A stretch of DNA of 64,000 nucleotides from Crambe crambe (lineage: Eukaryota; Porifera; Demospongiae; Poecilosclerida; Crambeidae): positions 992,001 to 1,056,000 of the forward strand of contig OZ004591.1 in the NCBI GenBank assembly GCA_963924555.1, read 5' to 3'. Below, piece by piece: positions 58,150 through 64,000 of this stretch. Below the pieces are notes generated by a model. That model ran no database searches. It worked only from the letters and a program-made list of their open reading frames with translations, and was not told the DNA's origin. Positions within the stretch are counted from its first letter, which is position 1, and each line of letters starts with the position of its first letter. A program made the position numbers and the translations under genes.

Positions 58150-59358
58150 GAGCCTCATTTTCACTACCTCATTCATACTCATTCACAACATTCAATAGTG
58201 TACAAGTCAATAAAAAATATTTATGTAGAATCCCTGGGCGCCCAATACTAGAAATTTCTGTAGAAAAGATCGAATATCTTCGTCATTTAAGGTTTTCTTG
58301 GACTAAGATAGCGGACATTCTTGGAGTCAGCCGATCTACCCTGTATCGTCATTTGGATAGAGAAGGTATTGACCTAACTACCACATATTCAAATATAAAT
58401 GACCATGAATTGGACAGAATAGTGAAATCCATTAAAGAAAGTCACCCCAATGATGGGGAGAGGTTACTGATTGGTCATCTCCGTAGCCTTGGCATTATTT
58501 TGCCTAGATCTCGCATAAGGGCTTCAATTCATCGGGTGGACCCAATCAATACAGCCATTAGAAGAAGCATTGCTATTCGGAGACGTGTTTACTGTGTTAG
58601 TGGGCCTAATTCTTTATGGCACACAGATGGCCATCACAGGTTAATTAAGTACCGATTCGTCACTCATGGGGGAATAGACAGTTTTTCCAGAACTATAGTA
58701 TACCTTCGCTGTAGTACCAACAACACAGCACCTACTGTCTTGGCGTCTTTTGCAGATGCAGTTAGTATGGTATACCAAATCAAGTTCGATCTGACCAAGG
58801 AGGAGAAAATGTAGATGTATAGCGTTACATGTTGGAACAGACTAACTCTGACTCAGCTGTTGTAGTTGGTGCATCAACACATAATCAAAGGATTGAGCGC
58901 CTCTGGCACGATGTCCACAGATGTGTTAGTAGTGTGTATGGTGATCTTTTTAGGATCATGGAGGATGATGAAAAACTTGACTTCTTAAATGAAGTAGATC
59001 TTTTCTGTTTGCACACTGTATTCTTGCCCAGAATAAATGATCATTTGGACTCGTTCGTTGAATGCTGGAACAACCATGCACTGTCAACTTCCAACAACTT
59101 AACTCCGAACCAATGAGACAAAATGTGATTCCAGTATTGCCCACCTCTACTCCTATCACTAATAGCTTACAACTCCCATCATCAAACAATGCAGTGTCTG
59201 TTCCCAGATCAACTTTCACACCATGTGATCATCTTCTGCGTGAACTTGATCAAAGGGATATGCTTCAAGAAAGTGATGATTTTGGATATGGAATCTATAG
59301 AAGAGTATGTTACACTATTGGCTTACATTCACAGCACTGTTCTGATTGTTCATATTGA
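58150..59358 (+). pseudogene. Decayed integrase-type (DDE, rve-like) transposase
   Basis: The first part encodes a helix-turn-helix (FSWTKIADILGVSRSTLYRH) and the start of an integrase core (SLWHTDGHHRLIKYRFVTHG, then GGIDSFSRTIVYL). The frame then breaks near 58780: shifting by one base restores RSDQGGENV, which carries the second acidic residue, followed by an in-frame TAG near 58818. The next segment (58829-59116) has HNQRIERLWHDV with the third acidic residue and LFCLHTVFLPRIN. After a stop at 59115 another frame resumes with FTPCDHLLREL and SDDFGYGIY. Such integrase-core proteins are common multicopy genes in fish, cnidarians and sponges. With at least two frame changes and a stop, this copy is dead. 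Its 5' edge is unclear. Confidence 0.8.
58209..58214 (+). terminator. Polyadenylation signal AATAAA of the pseudokinase gene
   Basis: AATAAA lies 65 nt after the TGA at 58144 in an AT-rich context. The decayed transposon frame already runs through this point, so the signal may have been contributed by the element. Confidence 0.5.
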
Positions 59359-59461
59359 TCAAAATTAAGCCGAAATCAATGTTATGTTAAAACAACAACA
59401 GAATGAGATGATTGTTCGAATGGGTGTGAAGTAAAGTGAGCCTATAAGATGATCAGTATTA

Positions 59462-59742
59462 TTATACATGTCCAAACCTTGCTGAATTAAGAATTCCATA
59501 CACCATTGAGTAAATGAAAGTATCACAAGAGGGAAGAGGCCTTTTCACTGGGAGATACAATGTGTTGAAACAAGTATTTGCCTTAGGATAATGATTTTCC
59601 ACATGAAAAGCAATTGTAGGTGGTTGAATAAACCCAGGGGGTGGATGACTAGCACCAGTAGTGAATTCAAGAATAGTTTCATAGCTGATATTGAATACAT
59701 CAGTTCCACAACTTCCCACTAGCTCCAATTTACCACGATCAG
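59462..59742 (-). pseudogene. HECT E3 ligase C-lobe fragment
   Basis: On the minus strand an open segment begins after an acceptor-like TTTTTTAAG (59743) and runs to a stop at 59462. It encodes ETILEFTTGASHPPPGF and later YPKANTCFNTLYLP. The TCFN...LP word is the HECT active-site cysteine region, and the TTG...PPPGF word lies just N-terminal to it in HECT C-lobes. No N-lobe or upstream exon was found, so it is a fragment or a last exon whose gene lies elsewhere. It sits tail-to-tail with the dead transposase, and HECT genes of G2E3 type are also often multicopy. Confidence 0.6.
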
Positions 59743-60776
59743 CTTAAAAAATAATTCAAAATAATACACACTGGGCCATGGGGGAGGCTGCAAGAAAGAG
59801 CAAGTTATTTGGAGGATCCATGTTGGCTTCACTTGCAGACTGCCACCTTTTGAGCATTTTTGCTTCATAATGCACAAATTGGATCCAAGAAGTCCAAAAT
59901 TTCCCCCAAATCTCCCTAGTAGCCACATATTAATTTTGTATGCATTATATGACAGCATGAGTGGTGAACCATCTTAAAAATTGTTAGCAAGCTATTACAC
60001 TCAAACTGACACATACAAGGTCACAGGTATTCATGAAGGAAATCACAGTTAGTATGCACTGAGTTATCTAATGTGTGACCTCCAAAAGATATCTTTAGAG
60101 TGACACATGCAAGATCACAGGTGTAATTTTTAAGGAAGTCTCAGTTAGTATGCACCGAGTTATCTAATGTGTGACCTTCGGAAAGTGCGAGCCAAAATGG
60201 ATGCATCATGTAGACCATTTCTTTCTTGACCATAGCCTTAGATGATGATGGTAGTAGTAACCACATTAGTTAAGTTAGCTCTTATTACATTCCTCTAATT
60301 GTACTACTTTAGAGTAGAAACAAGAAAAATAGATACAGCTAAGCAAGTATGCATGGTCAAATTGCATTAGCTATAATATTATCTACAGGCTAGCTTGGGA
60401 AGAAAAGGGGGGGGGGGTTACAACCCCCTAACCCCACCCCTGGATCCAGCCATTTGCAATGAAAATATAATGGGTGTGGTTATAGGAGTGGTAGTGGGAC
60501 ACCCACTAATAAGCAGTACCCTTTAGAAAATCCTGGATCCGCCACTGAGTTTAGTTGAGCCTGTAGCAAGAATAGAAGAGATACAGAGAGTCCATTGTTC
60601 TAATGAGAGCCACGCCCATTCCGTACTACTCTAGCTCTAGTGTGGAAATTCATTCTGGTAAGGTGACGCCAAGGAAGATATTTTTGCGCATGCGTATATC
60701 ATTTAAATTTAGGGTGGGGCTAATCTGGCGTAGCCTGCTTCACCTGTGGAAATCATGTGATTTGTACTCCCGAGGC
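59743..60776. other. Spacer before the ankyrin gene
   Basis: Contains a tandem duplication of period 96 bp at about 60007-60180 (GAGTTATCTAATGTGTGACC at 60061 and 60157) and a G9 run near 60409. An open minus-strand stretch (59743-59958) has no family I recognise. No promoter motif recognised. Confidence 0.5.
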
Positions 60777-63700
60777 ATGACAGCTTTAACCGTTGAAACG
60801 TCTCCCCATGTTGCTTCCCAGTCCGGTGATGTGGACAAGGTCAGGGAGTTACTGAGACAGGATAAGAACAAGGTAAACTGTACTGATTCATTGGGGAGGA
60901 CTCCATTGCATTATGCTTGCGCTAAAGGAGACCTAGATATGGTTAAGATGCTGATGTCAGAGTTCAGTGCTGACCTTGAGGTGAGAGATAGAGAGAAAGA
61001 CACCCCATTAATGCTTGCTATTGAACATGGGCATAACCACGTGGTGCGAAACATGATGACTGATGTCGAATCTGTAAAAAACAAGAGGATACTCCACCTT
61101 GCGTGCATGAAAGGTAATCTGACCTTAATCAGAGAACTGATTAAGGAACATAATACTGATGTCCATGCTAGGGATGATCGAGGTGGTACTCCACTCCACA
61201 TTGCAGCTGCTTGCGGAAAAGAACAAGTGGCATTAGCTCTTATCACTGAGTTTGATTACAATGCCAATATCAGAGATTGGTTTGGTCAAACTGTGCTTCA
61301 TCATGCATGCCAAGGAGGTAATATCAGTTTAATTCGCACTCTGATCCTAAAACACAATGCTAATATCAATATTAGCGACATCAATTGTGATACACCACTC
61401 CACATTGCAATTAAGCAGGGGAAAGATGAATTAGCATTGGCTTTAATCACTGAGTTTGGGTGTGATACCAATATCAAGTTACAATTTGGTCAAACAGTGC
61501 TTCATTGGGCAAGCAATATCAGTCTAGTTCGAACTCTCATCCTTAAACACAATGTAGATATCAATGCTAAGGATGTTCACGATGACACACCACTCCACAT
61601 TGCAGCTAGAGAGGGGAAAGATGAAGTAGCATTTGCTTTAATTACTGAGTTCGGGTGTGACACCAAGGTCAAGGGACAATATGGTCAAACAGTGCTTCAT
61701 TGTGCATGCGAAAGTGGCAATATCAGTCTAGTTCGAACTCTCATCCTTAAACACATTGCAGATATCAATGCTAAGGATGTTCACAATCACACACCACTCC
61801 ACATTGCAGTTAGACGGGGAAAAGATGAAGTAGCATTGGCTTTAATCACTGAGTTTGGGTGTGACACCAAGGTCAAGGGACAATATGGTCAAACAATGCT
61901 TCATTGTGCATGCAAAAATGGCAATATCAGTCTAGTTCGAACTCTCATCCTTAAACACAATGCAGATATTAATGCTAAGGATGTTGACAATGACACACCA
62001 CTCCACATTGCAGCTAGACAGGGGAAAGATGAAGTAACATTTGCTTTAATCACTGAGTTCGGGTGTGACACCAAGGTCAAGGGACAATATGGTCAAACAG
62101 TGCTTCATTGGGCATGCAAACGTGGCAATATCAGTCTAGTTCGAACTCTCATCCTTAAACACGATGCAGATATCAATGCTAAGGATGTTAACGATGACAC
62201 ACCACTCCACATTGCAGTTAGACAGAGGAAAGATGAAGTAGCATTTGCTTTAATCACTGAGTTTGGGTGTGACACCAAGGTCAAGGGACAAGATGGTCAA
62301 ACAGTGCTTCATTGTGCATGTGAAAGTGGCAATATCAGTCTAGTTCGAACTCTCATCCTTAAACACAATGCGGATATCAATGCTAAGGATGTTTGCAATG
62401 ACACACCACTCCACATTGCAGTTAGACAGAGGAAAGATGAAGTAGCATTTGCTTTAATCACTGAGTTTGGGTGTGATACCAATGTCAAGTTACAATTTGG
62501 TCGAACAATGCTTCATTGGGCATGCAAAAGTGGCAATATCAGTCTAGTTCGAACTCTCATCCTTAAATACAATGCGGATATCAATGCTAAGGATGTTTGC
62601 AATGACACACCACTCCACATTGCAGTTAGACAGAGGAAATATGAAGTAGCATTTGCTTTAATCACTGAGTTTGGGTGTGATACCAATGTCAAGTTACAAT
62701 TTGGTCGAACAGTGCTTCATTGGGCATGCAAAAGTGGCAATATCAGTCTAGTTCGAACTCTCATCCTTAAACACGATGCAGATATCAATGCTAAGGATGT
62801 TCACGATGACACACCACTCCACATTGCAGCTAGAGAGGGGAAAGATGAAGTAGCATTTGCTTTAATTACTGAGTTTGGGTGTGACACCAAGGTCAAGGGA
62901 CGATATGGTCAAACAATGCTTCATTGTGCATGTGAAAGTGGCAATATCAGTCTAGTTCGAACTCTCATCCTTAAACACAATGCGGATATCAATGCTAAGG
63001 ATGTTTGCAATGACACACCACTCCACATTGCAGTCAGACAGAGGAAAGATGAAGTAGCATTTGCTTTAATCACTGAGTTTGGGTGTGATACCAATGTCAA
63101 GTTACAATTTGGTCGAACAGTGCTTCATTGGGCATGCAAAAGTGGCAATATCAGTCTAGTTCGAACTCTCATCCTTAAACACGATGCAGATATCAATGCT
63201 AAGGATGTTCACGATGACACACCACTCCACATTGCAGCTAGAGAGGGGAAAGATGAAGTAGCATTTGCTTTAATTACTGAGTTTGGGTGTGACACCAAGG
63301 TCAAGGGACGATATGGTCAAACAGTGCTTCATTGTGCATGTGAAAGTGGCAATATCAGTCTAGTTCGAACTCTCATCCTTAAACATGATGCAGATATCAA
63401 TGCTAAGGATGTTGACAATGACACACCACTCCACATTGCAGCTAGACATGGGAAAGATGAAGTAGCATTTGCTTTAATCACTGAGTTTGGGTGTGACACC
63501 AAGGTCAAGGGACAAGATGGTCAAACAGTGCTTCATTGTGCATGCGAAAGTGGCAATATCAGTCTAGTTCGAACTCTCATCCTTAAACACAATGCAGATA
63601 TCAATGCTAAGGATGTTGACGATGACACACCACTCCACATTGCAGTTAGATGGGGAGACGATGAAGTAGCATTGGCTTTAATCACTGAGTTCGGGTGTGA

Positions 63701-64000
63701 CACCAAGGTCAAGGGACAGTATGGTCAAACAGTGCTTCATTGTGCATGTGAAAGTGGCAATATCAGTCTAGTTCGAACTCTCATCCTTAAACATGATGCA
63801 GATATCAATGCTAAGGATGTTGACAATGACACACCACTCCACATTGCAGCTAGACAGGGGAAAGATGAAGTAGCATTTGCTTTAATCACTGAGTTTGGGT
63901 GTGACACCAAGGTCAAGGGACAAGATGGTCAAACAGTGCTTCATTGTGCATGCGAAAGTGGCAATATCAGTCTAGTTCGAACTCTCATCCTTAAACACAA
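60777..64000 (+). CDS. Giant ankyrin-repeat protein with homogenised 68-residue units (3' end beyond window)
   Basis: From ATG 60777 one frame stays open without introns to the window edge (more than 1070 codons). Residues 1-195 are diverged ankyrin repeats (SLGRTPLHYACAKGDLDMV; GGTPLHIAAACGKEQVALAL). From about 61360 the protein becomes a tandem array of 204-bp (68 aa, two ankyrin repeats) units. Unit starts at DDTPLHIA-type words fall at 61581, 61785, 61989 and every 204 bp to 63825. Within each unit the first repeat reads ALITEFGCDT and the second ISLVRTLILKH. One early unit has lost nine bases (LHWASNISL for LHWACKSGNISL), frame kept. No other domain, signal peptide or membrane segment is visible in this part. 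Ankyrin arrays bind proteins; partner unknown. Assembly collapse could have altered the copy number. Confidence 0.85.
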   Translation, partial: MTALTVETSPHVASQSGDVDKVRELLRQDKNKVNCTDSLGRTPLHYACAKGDLDMVKMLMSEFSADLEVRDREKDTPLMLAIEHGHNHVVRNMMTDVESVKNKRILHLACMKGNLTLIRELIKEHNTDVHARDDRGGTPLHIAAACGKEQVALALITEFDYNANIRDWFGQTVLHHACQGGNISLIRTLILKHNANINISDINCDTPLHIAIKQGKDELALALITEFGCDTNIKLQFGQTVLHWASNISLVRTLILKHNVDINAKDVHDDTPLHIAAREGKDEVAFALITEFGCDTKVKGQYGQTVLHCACESGNISLVRTLILKHIADINAKDVHNHTPLHIAVRRGKDEVALALITEFGCDTKVKGQYGQTMLHCACKNGNISLVRTLILKHNADINAKDVDNDTPLHIAARQGKDEVTFALITEFGCDTKVKGQYGQTVLHWACKRGNISLVRTLILKHDADINAKDVNDDTPLHIAVRQRKDEVAFALITEFGCDTKVKGQDGQTVLHCACESGNISLVRTLILKHNADINAKDVCNDTPLHIAVRQRKDEVAFALITEFGCDTNVKLQFGRTMLHWACKSGNISLVRTLILKYNADINAKDVCNDTPLHIAVRQRKYEVAFALITEFGCDTNVKLQFGRTVLHWACKSGNISLVRTLILKHDADINAKDVHDDTPLHIAAREGKDEVAFALITEFGCDTKVKGRYGQTMLHCACESGNISLVRTLILKHNADINAKDVCNDTPLHIAVRQRKDEVAFALITEFGCDTNVKLQFGRTVLHWACKSGNISLVRTLILKHDADINAKDVHDDTPLHIAAREGKDEVAFALITEFGCDTKVKGRYGQTVLHCACESGNISLVRTLILKHDADINAKDVDNDTPLHIAARHGKDEVAFALITEFGCDTKVKGQDGQTVLHCACESGNISLVRTLILKHNADINAKDVDDDTPLHIAVRWGDDEVALALITEFGCDTKVKGQYGQTVLHCACESGNISLVRTLILKHDADINAKDVDNDTPLHIAARQGKDEVAFALITEFGCDTKVKGQDGQTVLHCACESGNISLVRTLILKH

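Noticed and set aside
60911..61246. 111-codon minus-strand frame opposite the ankyrin gene
   Set aside because: It is a shadow of the ankyrin frame; the plus-strand reading has clear ankyrin motifs.

Overview
This is eukaryotic, animal-type DNA. Genes are split into many short exons by GT-AG introns, most of them small, and embedded in AT-rich sequence full of microsatellites, minisatellites and short inverted-repeat elements. The gene content is metazoan: an SIK-type kinase, a BCL3/IkB-like ankyrin protein, a CatSper sperm channel subunit, an axonemal dynein assembly factor, a GRAMD1/Aster lipid-transfer protein and a receptor-tyrosine-kinase-like pseudokinase. The ankyrin repeat style (repeated ALITEFGCDT units), the compact genes and the TA/CTAG-rich spacers suggest a demosponge of the Amphimedon type. 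That assignment is inference, not proof.

Layout, left to right. 1-1239 (-): the first two coding exons of an SIK-like kinase; the rest lies beyond the left edge, and a probable 5'UTR exon sits about 9.3 kb upstream at 10570-10760. 11259-13730 (+): a coiled-coil protein with a tandemly duplicated exon pair. It diverges from the SIK 5' exon across a spacer that holds a perfect CRE. 13990-15233 (-): a small secreted protein with two Ig-like domains and a TATA box. 15340-17926: gene-free, with degenerate repeats. 17927-28626 (-): GRAMD1/Aster-like, 18 exons. 29021-29602: a short inverted-repeat element carrying a RecQ-type helicase fragment. 29665-40190 (-): a BCL3/IkB-like protein, 10 exons, with a polyQ tract and six ankyrin repeats. 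40477-42702 (-): CATSPER3, 10 exons, complete. 42946-49684 (-): a DNAAF8 (C16orf71)-like protein of about 1766 aa with an NDK-like C-terminal part. 51103-58144 (+): a single-pass membrane tyrosine pseudokinase. 58150-59742: a decayed integrase-type transposon and a HECT fragment. 60777-64000 (+): a very large ankyrin array protein with near-identical 204-bp units, running off the right edge.

Exon models were built by hand from splice signals plus phase continuity. For GRAMD1, BCL3-like, CATSPER3, DNAAF8-like, the pseudokinase and the Ig protein, the summed exon lengths divide by three and read open throughout. Weak points are the GRAMD1 exon 7 donor and the first half of its membrane helix, the last exon of the coiled-coil gene, the last exon of the BCL3-like gene, and the 5' end of the pseudokinase.

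The genes do not form an operon. Two neighbours, CATSPER3 and the DNAAF8-like gene, both serve motile cilia or flagella and sit head-to-tail about 240 bp apart. The most unusual features are splice signals embedded in very long CT/GA microsatellites, the pseudokinase with all catalytic motifs lost, the exon-pair duplication, and the homogenised ankyrin array.
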